Notes: generated from the sequence alone by a model not told the origin. A stretch of DNA of 64,000 nt from Candidatus Iainarchaeum sp. (GCA_018304465.1 JAGVWC010000009.1:1-64000); one strand, 5' to 3'. Shown: positions 42,197 through 51,712, counted from the stretch's first letter. Numbers and translations are program-made.

Positions 42197-42931
42197 ATGA
42201 AGGAAAAAATATCCATTTCACTTGATTCCGGCACGATTGCGTCCCTGGATCAAAGTATTGATAATAAATTGATTCGAAATCGAAGCCAAGCCGTCGAATT
42301 CGTTTTGGCCCAATATTTTGATTCCAAAGCCCCGCTCAAAGCCGTGTTGCTGGGCGGCAAACTGGAAGAATCCGCCAAACTGTTGAATTTGAACAAGATT
42401 CTGGATGAATTGGCCCAAGCCGGCGTCACGGAACTCATTGTCGCGGGCGGAAAAGCAACGGAGCGGATTTTTTCGGAAATCCAAAAACATCCGTTTTATT
42501 CGAAAAAATGCATGTACTTGCGTGAAGACGCTCCGCTTGGAACCGCGGGCGCGGTAAAACTGGCGGCCAATTATTTGCAGCACGCGTTTATCGTCACGTA
42601 TTTGGACGTCGAATTTTCCATGGACTTGGCCAAGATGGTTGCGTTTCATAAAAAATCCCGCGGACCGGCCACCATGGCGGTCACGTATGTGGAAGGAAAC
42701 AACCTGACGGATTACATTCGGATTTCAGGGGAAAACATCAGCGAATTCGAATACAAATCCGGTCGCACCACCAAATTGCAGAACGCGGCCGTGTATGTAT
42801 TCGAGCCCTCGATTTTGGAAGAGTTGCCTTCAAAAGGCGGCTTGGAAAAAGAATTGTTTCCGCAATTGGCCAAAGAAGGAAAGCTTCGCGGATTCATGTT
42901 CGACACCAAATGGAAGCATCTTGAAAAATAA
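42197..42931 (+). CDS. Ribbon-helix-helix DNA-binding domain fused to a degenerate sugar nucleotidyltransferase
   Basis: 244 residues. Residues 1-42 are a CopG/MetJ-type RHH domain: the strand KISISLDSGTIASLDQSI, then IRNRSQAVEFVLAQYF. Residues 47-244 follow the NTP-transferase fold: AVLLGGK, APLGTAGAVKLA, TYLDVEF, QNAAVYVFEP and a final WKHLEK. The signature GGxGTRLxPLTxxxPKPL is replaced by GGKLEESAKLLNLNKIL, without the Arg and Lys of active enzymes, while the sugar-binding strands remain. The simplest reading is a transcription regulator that senses a nucleotide sugar or sugar phosphate. It diverges from an epimerase-aminotransferase operon, its likely target. Confidence 0.8.
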   Translation: MKEKISISLDSGTIASLDQSIDNKLIRNRSQAVEFVLAQYFDSKAPLKAVLLGGKLEESAKLLNLNKILDELAQAGVTELIVAGGKATERIFSEIQKHPFYSKKCMYLREDAPLGTAGAVKLAANYLQHAFIVTYLDVEFSMDLAKMVAFHKKSRGPATMAVTYVEGNNLTDYIRISGENISEFEYKSGRTTKLQNAAVYVFEPSILEELPSKGGLEKELFPQLAKEGKLRGFMFDTKWKHLEK

Positions 42932-42937
42932 CATCGA

Positions 42938-44029
42938 TTATTTTTTCTTGTGGCCGCGCGCCAATTCCGCTAAAACGGCTTCAAGCGTGATGCGAAGAAC
43001 CGGGGTCAAACGACCGCTGTTTTTTTGAATGAAATCCATAATTCCTTTTTTTGAGAATTTGATAATGGCAAAATAAGCCGCTTCGTCATCTTTTGGTTTG
43101 TTTCGAAGCTGATATTCGCCAGGTTTGGTTTCGATGAATGCCTCGCGGACAAAATCGTATGGGTCACTGGCCCGATATTCAATGGCGTAAACGAATTCCG
43201 CACTCGGATCCACTTTTTCCAGGCTTCGCGCAAAAGCGATTGGTTCGCCTTTTTTAATTGTGCGACGCGTGGTTTTCAATGTTCGAAGTCCGCGTCCAAG
43301 AAAGGAAAGATTCTTAGGCGAAAACCCGGTTTCTTCCGCGATTTCGTTCAAGGCGTGCCGCGCGGGAACGACGGGTTTTTTTCGGAATTTTTTCGAATCG
43401 CTTTCAACGGTTCCGCCGATGACGTGAAAAAAATGATCGTACAGACGCGTGTTTCCCCGATTCGGAATTACCAAAAACGTTTTTCCAATCGAAAGCAATC
43501 CAGACGCGCCAAGCAATTGGGAAAACGTTTTGGCATACCCGATTTTTCCGCGAGAGCGGTTTTCTTCTCGAAATAATTTTCGGACTTGGGTTTGCATCAT
43601 TCCCCGAAGCACATCTCGTGCGCGCAAGTTGTCGCCGTATGTTCCCGGGGCAAGGGTTACTCGCAAGGTTCCTTTTTTGGTAACGTCCATGCGATCAATG
43701 GTGTGTTTGGTCGTTGGATGCCGATCCGCGTAAGACCACGGGGCTTTTCCGCCGTTTTCACGTGTTTTTCGGGCAAGTAAATCATTTGCTTGTGTAATGA
43801 CTGCTTTTGCAGAGGGAGTTTTTTTTGTTTTTTGTTTATATGCGACTTTGGGCGAGTGAAAACCAATGCGGCCCACGGCGGATAGTTCACCGGGGTGTTC
43901 TGGCTTTTTTCGTTGTCGCACGATCAGGAGGTTTTGTTTGAGTTTTCGAACACGATAACCTGCAGCAGGCATAACAATAAGAGCATGCGCGGCATATTTA
44001 TCTTTTTCTGTTTTTTCGTACCGAATCAT
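42938..44029 (-). CDS. Nudix-like protein with an unassigned N-terminal half
   Basis: 363 residues. Residues ~185-330 resemble a Nudix domain: HVIGGTVESD, then after an insertion HALNEIAEETGF, which matches the RExxEExG box with Asn in place of Arg. The first ~180 residues are basic (YADRHPTTKHTIDRMDVTKK, then RVTLAPGTYGDN) and match nothing I know. It may hydrolyse a nucleotide sugar or bind RNA. Convergent with the RHH fusion gene (6 bp apart) and divergent from a GT4 gene with only 31 bp between starts. Confidence 0.6.
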   Translation of the reverse strand: MIRYEKTEKDKYAAHALIVMPAAGYRVRKLKQNLLIVRQRKKPEHPGELSAVGRIGFHSPKVAYKQKTKKTPSAKAVITQANDLLARKTRENGGKAPWSYADRHPTTKHTIDRMDVTKKGTLRVTLAPGTYGDNLRARDVLRGMMQTQVRKLFREENRSRGKIGYAKTFSQLLGASGLLSIGKTFLVIPNRGNTRLYDHFFHVIGGTVESDSKKFRKKPVVPARHALNEIAEETGFSPKNLSFLGRGLRTLKTTRRTIKKGEPIAFARSLEKVDPSAEFVYAIEYRASDPYDFVREAFIETKPGEYQLRNKPKDDEAAYFAIIKFSKKGIMDFIQKNSGRLTPVLRITLEAVLAELARGHKKK

Positions 44030-44060
44030 TAAAATAGTGTTTTTGAAGTAGTTTTCATGT

Positions 44061-45200
44061 ATGAAAGTCTTTGTCGTAGGTCCGATTTACCCTTTTCGCG
44101 GAGGAATTGCGCACTCGAACAGGATTCTTTGCGAAAACCTCCAGAAAAAGCATGACGTGACGGCGATTTCTTTTTCGCGCATGTATCCAAAAATCTTGTA
44201 CCCTGGGAAAGAGCAAAAAGAAGTCACGGAAGACGCTTCGTTTGCGGTGAAAACGGAGTACTTTCTGGATTCCATGAATCCACTGACGTGGTTTAAGGTC
44301 GCGGACCGGATCAAAAAAGAACAGCCGGACTGGGTGGTGTTTCAATGGTGGCACACGTTTTTTGCTCCCCTGTACTGGACGATTGCGAAATTTGGGAAAA
44401 ACCAAAAAACACGGTTTTCCGTGGTTTGTCAAAACGTGTTGCCGCACGAAGAAAGCAAAGTGCACGAGTCCTTGACGAAATTTTTTTTCGGAAAAGTGAA
44501 TTATTTTATCACATTATCCAGTTCGGATCTGCAAATTTTGAAAAAATTGTTGCCGTCGGCGAACGCGAACTGGATTACGGAATCAACGTACGAAACCCAG
44601 TTTGGCCAAAAGTCATCCAAAGCGGAGGCCAGGAAAAAGCTGGGTGTGAAAGGAAACGCGATTTTGTTTTTCGGGTTCGTGAGGCCGTATAAGGGATTGG
44701 AATTTTTGTTGCGGGCGATGCCTGAGCTTTTGAAGAAAAAACACGATTTGACCTTGATGATTGTAGGCGAGTTTTGGAATGATAAAAAAGAATATTTTAA
44801 TTTGATGGACGAATTAAAAATTAAGGATCATTTATTGATCGTTGACCGATATGTGGCCAACGATGAGGTTCCGACGTATTTTTCGGCCGCGGATGCCGTG
44901 GTATTACCTTATGTTTCTTCTACCGAATCAGGAATCATTCAATTGGCTTATGGACTAAACACGCCAGTGATCACAACGGCAGTCGGCGGAAATGTGGATC
45001 TGATTGAACATGAAAAAACCGGGCTGCTTTGCAGACCCAAAGACCCAGCCGATTTGGCCCAAACGGTTCTTTCGTTTTATCAAAAAGACCTTGAAGGCCC
45101 TATCAAAAAAGGAATGCGACAAAACGCTGACTTGTTTAGATGGACCTCGGAAAAAGAAAGCGTTTTTTTTAACCAAAAACAATCCAAAGGAAAGGAGTGA
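44061..45200 (+). CDS. GT4 family glycosyltransferase
   Basis: 379 residues. GT-B signature MKVFVVGPIYPFRGGIAHSN at the start, ILFFGFVRPYKGLEFLLRAM and STESGIIQLAYGLNTPVI near the donor site (only one Glu of the usual pair is obvious). A TATA-like ATTAAAATA lies about 30 nt upstream, so the leader is very short. It begins a plus-strand run with a small protein and another GT4. Confidence 0.88.
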   Translation: MKVFVVGPIYPFRGGIAHSNRILCENLQKKHDVTAISFSRMYPKILYPGKEQKEVTEDASFAVKTEYFLDSMNPLTWFKVADRIKKEQPDWVVFQWWHTFFAPLYWTIAKFGKNQKTRFSVVCQNVLPHEESKVHESLTKFFFGKVNYFITLSSSDLQILKKLLPSANANWITESTYETQFGQKSSKAEARKKLGVKGNAILFFGFVRPYKGLEFLLRAMPELLKKKHDLTLMIVGEFWNDKKEYFNLMDELKIKDHLLIVDRYVANDEVPTYFSAADAVVLPYVSSTESGIIQLAYGLNTPVITTAVGGNVDLIEHEKTGLLCRPKDPADLAQTVLSFYQKDLEGPIKKGMRQNADLFRWTSEKESVFFNQKQSKGKE

Positions 45201-45204
45201 AACC

Positions 45205-45441
45205 GTGTCACAAGAGTTGGAGATTGTAAAAGGGTTTAAATCCAAGTTTCTAGACTTTGTTCCGCCCGAAAAAAAAGAGCGGATAGAAAAAGAATTCGGA
45301 AAAGTTGTGGCGGGCATTCCACCCACAGAACTAGAAAAAATTTCAAAGTATATTTTGTTGTATAAAAACAGGGTAACAGATTCTGAACAGATTTATTTTT
45401 CAAAAAAATCTGCTGATTTGTTGAAACCATTTTTTCTTTGA
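45205..45441 (+). CDS. Small protein of unknown function between two GT4 genes
   Basis: 78 residues from a GTG at 45205 preceded by AAAGGAG; the frame is open far upstream but only within the GT4 gene. Helical and charged (FVPPEKKERIEKEFGKVVAG, then ELEKISKYILLYKNR). No membrane segment or known domain. The strong ribosome site and 4-bp distance from the GT4 stop support a real gene. It could be a small accessory subunit of a neighbouring glycosyltransferase; this is a guess from position. Confidence 0.55.
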   Translation: MSQELEIVKGFKSKFLDFVPPEKKERIEKEFGKVVAGIPPTELEKISKYILLYKNRVTDSEQIYFSKKSADLLKPFFL

Positions 45442-45477
45442 AAAACATGCAAAAGAGTGAAATTGAGTTTGAAAAAA

Positions 45478-46563
45478 ATGAAAATTGCTTTGGTTTGTCC
45501 GCGAACGCCTCGAGAGAGTTTTGCCGGAATCGAAAACTTGGTGATTCAGGTTGGAAAAGGGTTAAATGCCCGTGGCGTCGACGTTTCCATTGTTACGACA
45601 GCGGAACATCCCAAACCATCCGTTTTTGAAGAAATTTCCGTCCAAGAGTTTCCGCGTTGGGCGCCCAGCGAAAATTATTTTCTTTCGCCGGAACTCGTAA
45701 AAGGTCTTGAAAAGGGAAAATGGGATATTATTCACTGTTTTGGATATAACAATCTTATTACGTTTATGGTGATGGCCAAAAAAAAGAAGGACCAGTGCTT
45801 GGTGGTGTCTCCGGCCAGTGCAGGTACCTCTTCTTTGTTTCGAAAAATGCTTTTATTTCCGTATCGACATTTGTTCAACTGGTACAGCAAAAACATTGAT
45901 GCGGTCGTTTTTTTGTCGGAATTTGAAAAAAATCTCTTTTTGAAAGATCTTCGAGTAAACCCAACGAATACATGGATAATCCCAATTGGAGTGGACCAAC
46001 GATTCATTGATTCGATTAAAGTCCAAAAAAAACATGAAATTGTTTCTGTTGGACGGCTTGTGAAAAACAAAGGGTTCGATCGATTATTACAGATTTTTGC
46101 GATTATTTCAAAAAAAGATCCAGGTCTTCGGCTTCGAATTATTGGAAAAGGAGTGGAACGAGTTACTTTGGAACACTTGGCTAAAGAACTTGGGATCCAA
46201 GACAAAGTGGATTTCATGGGCGAAATTCCGTTTTCGCGGCGAACAGAATTATTTACTTTTCTAAAACAAGCCAAAGCATTTGTTTTTCTGAGTAAGTATG
46301 AAAGCCAAGGAGTTGTTATTTCCGAAGCCATTGCATCTAAAACTCCGGCAATTATTTTTCCGAATTCGGCACAAAAAGAATTCATAGACCAGGGTTGGGC
46401 GGTTGGTGTTTCGGAAAATGATACAAACGAGAACATTGCAGAGAAAATTTTTGAAGTTGTTTCGAATCCCGATGAATTTGTTTCGAAAGAAAACCCTCCA
46501 AGTATCGAAGAGATTATTCAAAGGCATCAAGAGCTTTATGAAAAATTGAAGGAAAAAAAATAG
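45478..46563 (+). CDS. GT4 family glycosyltransferase
   Basis: 361 residues from ATG 45478 (a GTG at 45457 is in frame, but MKIALVCPRTP is the normal family start). SFAGIENLVIQVGKGLNARG forms the N-terminal loop; EIVSVGRLVKNKGFDRLLQI and SKYESQGVVISEAIASKTPA the donor site with E-x7-E. Follows the small gene at 45.2 kb in the same transcript. Confidence 0.88.
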   Translation: MKIALVCPRTPRESFAGIENLVIQVGKGLNARGVDVSIVTTAEHPKPSVFEEISVQEFPRWAPSENYFLSPELVKGLEKGKWDIIHCFGYNNLITFMVMAKKKKDQCLVVSPASAGTSSLFRKMLLFPYRHLFNWYSKNIDAVVFLSEFEKNLFLKDLRVNPTNTWIIPIGVDQRFIDSIKVQKKHEIVSVGRLVKNKGFDRLLQIFAIISKKDPGLRLRIIGKGVERVTLEHLAKELGIQDKVDFMGEIPFSRRTELFTFLKQAKAFVFLSKYESQGVVISEAIASKTPAIIFPNSAQKEFIDQGWAVGVSENDTNENIAEKIFEVVSNPDEFVSKENPPSIEEIIQRHQELYEKLKEKK

Positions 46564-46574
46564 TTGTCAATCGA

Positions 46575-48050
46575 TTAATTTTGAATCCATCGATAAATCG
46601 TAAGTGAATGCGGTGAAGTGGATTCAAATACTTTTTCTAGGTGCGGGGAATTTGCTTTGACAAAGTCAATGACTTGTTTGCGTTCTCGATCAATGGCATC
46701 TTGTCGTTCGGGAGCACCTGAAACAGTAGAATAACGTAGCACCATCACGTAGACAGGCCCCGAAAATTTATTGATTTCGTTTTGCGCATTCAAAAAAGGC
46801 GTGTCAATTCGAATGTATTTTCGATCCCCAAAAAAAGCTTTGGAAAAATAAATGCAATCATCACTCGAACCAACGGTCAGGGATCCTTCGGGAATCGTTT
46901 GTTTAATCGTATCCAAAACTGTTTGTCGTCCAAGAAGGGATTGTTGATGAACAATCGTTCCAATGACACTGCCCGCAAATAACCCAATGGTTAAGACCGC
47001 AAGTATTGCCGGAACAGATACATGAATTTTTTTACCCAGCCATTTGAGGGTTTCTTCGACGTGGTGGGCATATGGAATCATCAATAACCCAGCAACGGGA
47101 ATCAGATATCGCATTCGCCCCGTAATGGTTACTGGTGAAAAAAAATCGTAGGCATAGATATCCGTAGTGCGTGAAAACAGCCATAACACGACAAAAGTGG
47201 AAATCAATGCTTCCATCGCCAATGGTTTTTTTCGAAAAACAATTGGAAGCAAAACCATAAACGGATAGACAATTAATAAAATGGCGGTGAAAACCAAAAA
47301 GTTTGAAACAACGTGTGTATTTTCTTTGGCTAAGAAGTTTCCCGCCGAATACCCATACGGGGTTTGAAGTGGTCCTCCGTACATTAGCGTATTGAAACCC
47401 ATTACGAGTAGTCCAACAAGGAAAAAGCCAGCGATCATGGAAAGCAGCTTTTTTCGATCGGATAAAAGAGCGACCAATCCAAAACCTGAAAACAATAAAG
47501 CGGCATCGTTTCTAACAAACACAGCCAGACCGAAAACAAGCCCGGATAAAAACCAGTCTTTTGCGTTATTTCTTAGATACAATAAGGTTCCACCTAATGC
47601 AAAGGTGAGAACCAATAATTCTGGGAATAGTGTGCGACTCGCCCATAAAAATGCAGGAAAGAAAAGATAAAGTACAACTAATCGTTCATCGATTTTGAGT
47701 TTTCGTAAAATTAGCAAAAACAAAATTCCGTTCAACAAATGAATAACAAGCCCGCTGAGCATCAGCCCCATGATTCCGAATGGAACAAAGGGAATCAAGA
47801 CGACCGATTTTCCTAAAAAATAGGTGGAGAAATAATGTCCATTAACCATGGCCCCACCGCAAAAATCTACTGGATCAGAATCGAATAGTGATCCATTTAG
47901 CAGTAAATAGGCATTACGCGCGTATTCATGTTCGTCAATCGAAATCGGAAGCGGTGGAAAAAAAAAGGCAAACACCAAAGAGAAAAGCACAAATACGACT
48001 GGTACGAATATGCGCGGAGAACATAAGGACTCAAGAAAGTTGGTTTCCAT
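46575..48050 (-). CDS. GT-C-type membrane glycosyltransferase (ArnT/PMT-like)
   Basis: 491 residues with about 11 membrane helices. The first outer loop carries PISIDEHEYARNAYLLLNG at about 34-52, the acidic Asp-Glu catalytic pair of GT-C enzymes that use polyprenyl-phosphate sugars. A soluble C-terminal part follows (about 380-491). It acts on the outside with a lipid-P-sugar donor, which the GT2 enzyme encoded directly upstream in the operon may make. The acceptor could be the lipid-linked or protein-bound glycan. Confidence 0.8.
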   Translation of the reverse strand: METNFLESLCSPRIFVPVVFVLFSLVFAFFFPPLPISIDEHEYARNAYLLLNGSLFDSDPVDFCGGAMVNGHYFSTYFLGKSVVLIPFVPFGIMGLMLSGLVIHLLNGILFLLILRKLKIDERLVVLYLFFPAFLWASRTLFPELLVLTFALGGTLLYLRNNAKDWFLSGLVFGLAVFVRNDAALLFSGFGLVALLSDRKKLLSMIAGFFLVGLLVMGFNTLMYGGPLQTPYGYSAGNFLAKENTHVVSNFLVFTAILLIVYPFMVLLPIVFRKKPLAMEALISTFVVLWLFSRTTDIYAYDFFSPVTITGRMRYLIPVAGLLMIPYAHHVEETLKWLGKKIHVSVPAILAVLTIGLFAGSVIGTIVHQQSLLGRQTVLDTIKQTIPEGSLTVGSSDDCIYFSKAFFGDRKYIRIDTPFLNAQNEINKFSGPVYVMVLRYSTVSGAPERQDAIDRERKQVIDFVKANSPHLEKVFESTSPHSLTIYRWIQN

Positions 48051-48058
48051 GAAAAAAC

Positions 48059-49024
48059 CTATCGTTTTGATTTGGAATTGTTCTTTTCTAGTTGCATCTT
48101 TTTTTGACGGTACAATAAATCTTCAGTAATTTTGCGGTTATTTTTGATCATTTCCGCCACTAATCCCAAGGCCATAATTTGAGAACCGAACAGCAAAAAG
48201 GCAACAGACACTAATGCCAATGGAAAATGAGGCGTCACTTGTCCGGACTGCAGGAAATGAGAAAGAATGAATAGTCCTCCCGCAAGTCCGACAAGAAAAA
48301 TACTGCCTCCAATCGCTAAGAAGACGCGCAAAGGCTTGTAGTTTAAGTATCCCATAAGTAAAACCAGTGCCGATTGTTTGGCGTACCCAAAAAGGCTTGA
48401 AATCAAACGAGATTTTCCCGAACGCTTTCGAAAATCAATCGGGACTTCGACGACCTTGAAGCGATGATATGCTGCTTGAAGAATGGTTTCTTGAGTATAG
48501 GTGTAACGCGATAAAACCATGAGTCGTAACGCTGCTTCGCGCGAAAATGCCCGAAACCCCGTTTGACCATCGGTGATGGGTAAACCGGATACAATGGAAA
48601 CCGCTTTGGTGGCCAGAATGTTCCCGACGCGATTTGCCCACGGCATGTATTCGATGTGGCCTGCAAACCGCGACCCTAATACCAGATCAGCATTGTGTTC
48701 AAGAATCGGATTGACCAAAAGCGGAATTTGGGTTTGATTATATTGATTATCTGCATCCGTATTCACGATGATATCCGCGTTAAGATCAAATAACGCGGAT
48801 TCCAACCCGTCTCTAAAAGTTTGTGCCAATCCACGATTGTTCGAGTGGCGTAACAGGCGCGCACCGAAGGCTTTTGCAACCGCACTTGTTTTGTCGGCGG
48901 AACCGTCATCAATGACTAACACTTCGATTTCAGAAATACCCGGGATCGTTTTGGGGATTTCTTTAAGTACAAAAGGAAGCGAAGTTTCTTCATTAAAAGC
49001 GGGAATGATGATAACCAATTTCAT
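48059..49024 (-). CDS. Polyprenyl-phosphate sugar synthase-like GT2 (DPM/ArnC type)
   Basis: 321 residues. KLVIIIPAFNEETSLPFVLK, the DxD motif IIVNTDADNQYNQTQIP at about 90-106 and TDGQTGFRAFSREAALRL are characteristic of dolichyl-phosphate mannose/glucose synthases. Two C-terminal membrane helices (about 228-250 and 265-290) place it in the group with a membrane anchor. It should make a lipid-P-sugar for GT-C enzymes, and one such gene lies 8 bp downstream. Confidence 0.88.
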   Translation of the reverse strand: MKLVIIIPAFNEETSLPFVLKEIPKTIPGISEIEVLVIDDGSADKTSAVAKAFGARLLRHSNNRGLAQTFRDGLESALFDLNADIIVNTDADNQYNQTQIPLLVNPILEHNADLVLGSRFAGHIEYMPWANRVGNILATKAVSIVSGLPITDGQTGFRAFSREAALRLMVLSRYTYTQETILQAAYHRFKVVEVPIDFRKRSGKSRLISSLFGYAKQSALVLLMGYLNYKPLRVFLAIGGSIFLVGLAGGLFILSHFLQSGQVTPHFPLALVSVAFLLFGSQIMALGLVAEMIKNNRKITEDLLYRQKKMQLEKNNSKSKR

Positions 49025-49094
49025 ACGGATCGCTATAATGGGATGGTTCTTTTGGGTTTTATTTGTTTTGGTATCCTTACAGGTTTACCCTAGT

Positions 49095-50081
49095 TTAAAA
49101 AGAGGCAAAAACCTCCTTGAGTAAATACGAAAGGTTGGTGGCTCTCCGGACGAAAAAAAGGAAACCCACAAAAGCGGGTAAGATGGACGCGAGTGTCAAA
49201 TATAATAGTGAAAACGCGATGGCCTGATCGGCCGCTACGCTAAAAAAAGAAAATAAGACCAGAAAAAAAGTTTCCCGAGTCCCTAATCCTGAAATGGAAA
49301 TAGGCAATGCTTCAATAAGCGTCGCAAACGGAATGGCAATTACAAAAAACCAAAACGGAACATTGATTCCGATTGCCAAAGCAATAAAACCAGCCGAGAT
49401 AATGGCAAGTATCCAATTGAGACTTCCAAGAAGCATTGCAACAAATATTTTATTCTTTTTTTTTCGAAACACGTCCACATGGGAATAAAAAAAATCAAAC
49501 GCGCTTTTGGCTTTGGGTTTGATGACTTTTGGAACTAGTAGTTCAAAAAAAGGACGAAAAGTGGCAGCGGTTCGGTGCTTGTTTTTGAGAAAGAAAAAAG
49601 CGGCAACGATGCTCCAGCACAAAAGGACAATGAAAAAAGAAGCGGTCGGATCAAACCCGAAAAGAAATAATCCTCCAACTATTGCAAGACTTCCTGTGGC
49701 CACCAATAACAGGATATCCAATACGCGGTCGGCAAAAATGGAAAAAATCGTATGTCGGTAATCATGTTTTCCCAAAAAGAAAGCACGACCAAAATCCCCT
49801 ACCTTCGCCGGCGTTATCGCTCCGAGATAAAATCCGATGATAATAGCGCGGGCAAGATTCCAAAACCCAAATTTTTCTTCGAGTATCTCAAGAAGAATCT
49901 GCCATTTGATGGTTCGGATGACAATAGAGCAAACCAACAAGCCCAAAGAACCCATAATCCAGAAGTAATTGAGATTGGTTAAAACCACTGCGAGTTGTTT
50001 TAAATCCACGCGTAAAAGTACCGCAACAAACAGCACCAAACCGATTAAAGGAAGAAGTTGTTCAAACCAATTGATTTTCAT
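49095..50081 (-). CDS. UPF0104 / LPG-synthase-type membrane protein (flippase-like), second copy
   Basis: 328 residues with about 8 membrane helices and the features YLGAITPAKVGDFGRAFFLG and LPISISGLGTRETFFLVLFS of the family. Overlaps the following membrane protein's stop by 4 bp, so the two are made together. Distant from the 38.9-kb copy in sequence; both probably handle lipid-linked intermediates. Confidence 0.85.
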   Translation of the reverse strand: MKINWFEQLLPLIGLVLFVAVLLRVDLKQLAVVLTNLNYFWIMGSLGLLVCSIVIRTIKWQILLEILEEKFGFWNLARAIIIGFYLGAITPAKVGDFGRAFFLGKHDYRHTIFSIFADRVLDILLLVATGSLAIVGGLFLFGFDPTASFFIVLLCWSIVAAFFFLKNKHRTAATFRPFFELLVPKVIKPKAKSAFDFFYSHVDVFRKKKNKIFVAMLLGSLNWILAIISAGFIALAIGINVPFWFFVIAIPFATLIEALPISISGLGTRETFFLVLFSFFSVAADQAIAFSLLYLTLASILPAFVGFLFFVRRATNLSYLLKEVFASF

Positions 50082-51712
50082 GACGCATTCTCCGTTTTTT
50101 TGTATACTTCAAATCCATTGGATTCGAATACCTTGGGAAAAGGAAGGGAAGTTGGATAAAATCCCTTGGGAGCTACAATAAACTGGACATCCAAGTTTTG
50201 CAAGCAATCAATGCAATGGGTCTCGAGAATTCTTTTTTTCTCAAGACTTTTTTTGATTTCGAGTTCAAATAAAGGGTCTGTGGATCGCGATACCATCGAG
50301 ATGAAAAAACCATTCAGTACATCAAAAGGAATTTTATCCGAAAAAACCGCTAAAAGCGACGAATTAGGGGTTAGAAAAAGCGTTTTGGCACGTTCGGGAA
50401 ACTGTTCTTTGAATGAAAACGCAAAGGCCGCTTGTTCCCGGCTAATTTTGCTTCCTTCTCGCAACCGTGAAAGTTCATTAGAGTAAAAAAAGCTTCCAAG
50501 GATCAGCAGTAACAATAACATTGTAAGAGCCGGCTTAAACCACCGCCTCAGATCTAATCGATTCAAGAATAATCCCCCCAATACCACCGCGGCAAGGGAT
50601 GCAAGTTCGGCCAACTTGCTAATAACAGGAATGCCCGTGAATAAGACCAATAGCAATGAGAGAACCACGACGGCAAGTAAGAACCATTCAATGACCTGTA
50701 TTGGTTCTCTTTTTTTGAGGTAAAAAAAAATCGTGAATAACAGGATTACCAACGGAACCCACCCCAGTAACAAAACAGTGGATGAAATCGCTTCGAGCAA
50801 AGAATACTGTGTGATGGATGTTTCAATAGGAAGGATTTGTTCGTGATACACGACTTGGTTCCATCCCTGCTGGCCCATGGCCAAAAAAGTTCCAAATACA
50901 GGGATCGCTAAGAAAATCGCAAGCCCGATTTTTAACCAAGGGAGATTTGAAAACAGTTCTTTGCGAATAGATTGCCTAAAAAAGACGACCCCAAGTACTC
51001 CCAGGAATCCTAAAAAAAGGAGAGGAGAAAAGTGCAAGAGCAATGCCGTTGGAAAAAAAAGAAAAACCGCGTCACTTTTACTTAACCAGGCCCATACCAC
51101 GGCCAGAAAAAAAACAGTTCCGAAGATACCGGGAAATAGACCCAACAAAAACGATTGAAAAACAATTTTAGATCCACAAAAAAGAAGTGCCGCCCAAAAA
51201 CCGGTGTTTTCTGATTTGAAAAATTTTGAAACAACCAAAAAAACAAGAATGACTTCCAATGCTGCAAAAACCGCGCCTAAAAAATATAAGATGAACAAAT
51301 CAGGTACCATTGAAAAGAAATCCACAAAGGGTTTGGCAAACAAGGTGAACCCAAAAAAATAATACGCCTTGACAGGAGAATACGGAGCATACGTGGTTGG
51401 AATTTTTTCTTGGGTAATTCGTTGGTGAACAAAGTGCATTCCGTCCGTTGACCCTAAGTAACCAGGACCCGCAAACACCGAAAACAACACCAAAATGAAA
51501 ACCAACCCAGCGAATGCCCAAATGGGAATCGGAATGGATTGATTAAAGTCGGGTTCGATTTTCTTAAGTACAATGAATCCGAGAACGATTCCGATCAAAA
51601 CCGTGAGAATTGAGTTGAGAAAGAATTGTCCGCTCCAATAAGAGAAAACGACCATGATCGCCGTAAACACCAGAAAAAAAAGGAATATACGGGCCGGTAA
51701 GCCATTCGTCAT
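50078..51712 (-). CDS. Polytopic membrane protein, probable GT-C glycosyltransferase
   Basis: About 544 residues from ATG 51712; the frame runs to a TTG at 51784 that lies in the promoter. Around 12 helices; the first outer loop is GPGYLGSTDGMHFVHQRITQ with an acidic residue in the GT-C position, and a soluble domain follows the last helix (about 460-544). No exact family. Coupled to the UPF0104 gene downstream. Could transfer a sugar from a lipid-P-donor. Confidence 0.65.
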   Translation of the reverse strand: MTNGLPARIFLFFLVFTAIMVVFSYWSGQFFLNSILTVLIGIVLGFIVLKKIEPDFNQSIPIPIWAFAGLVFILVLFSVFAGPGYLGSTDGMHFVHQRITQEKIPTTYAPYSPVKAYYFFGFTLFAKPFVDFFSMVPDLFILYFLGAVFAALEVILVFLVVSKFFKSENTGFWAALLFCGSKIVFQSFLLGLFPGIFGTVFFLAVVWAWLSKSDAVFLFFPTALLLHFSPLLFLGFLGVLGVVFFRQSIRKELFSNLPWLKIGLAIFLAIPVFGTFLAMGQQGWNQVVYHEQILPIETSITQYSLLEAISSTVLLLGWVPLVILLFTIFFYLKKREPIQVIEWFLLAVVVLSLLLVLFTGIPVISKLAELASLAAVVLGGLFLNRLDLRRWFKPALTMLLLLLILGSFFYSNELSRLREGSKISREQAAFAFSFKEQFPERAKTLFLTPNSSLLAVFSDKIPFDVLNGFFISMVSRSTDPLFELEIKKSLEKKRILETHCIDCLQNLDVQFIVAPKGFYPTSLPFPKVFESNGFEVYKKTENAS

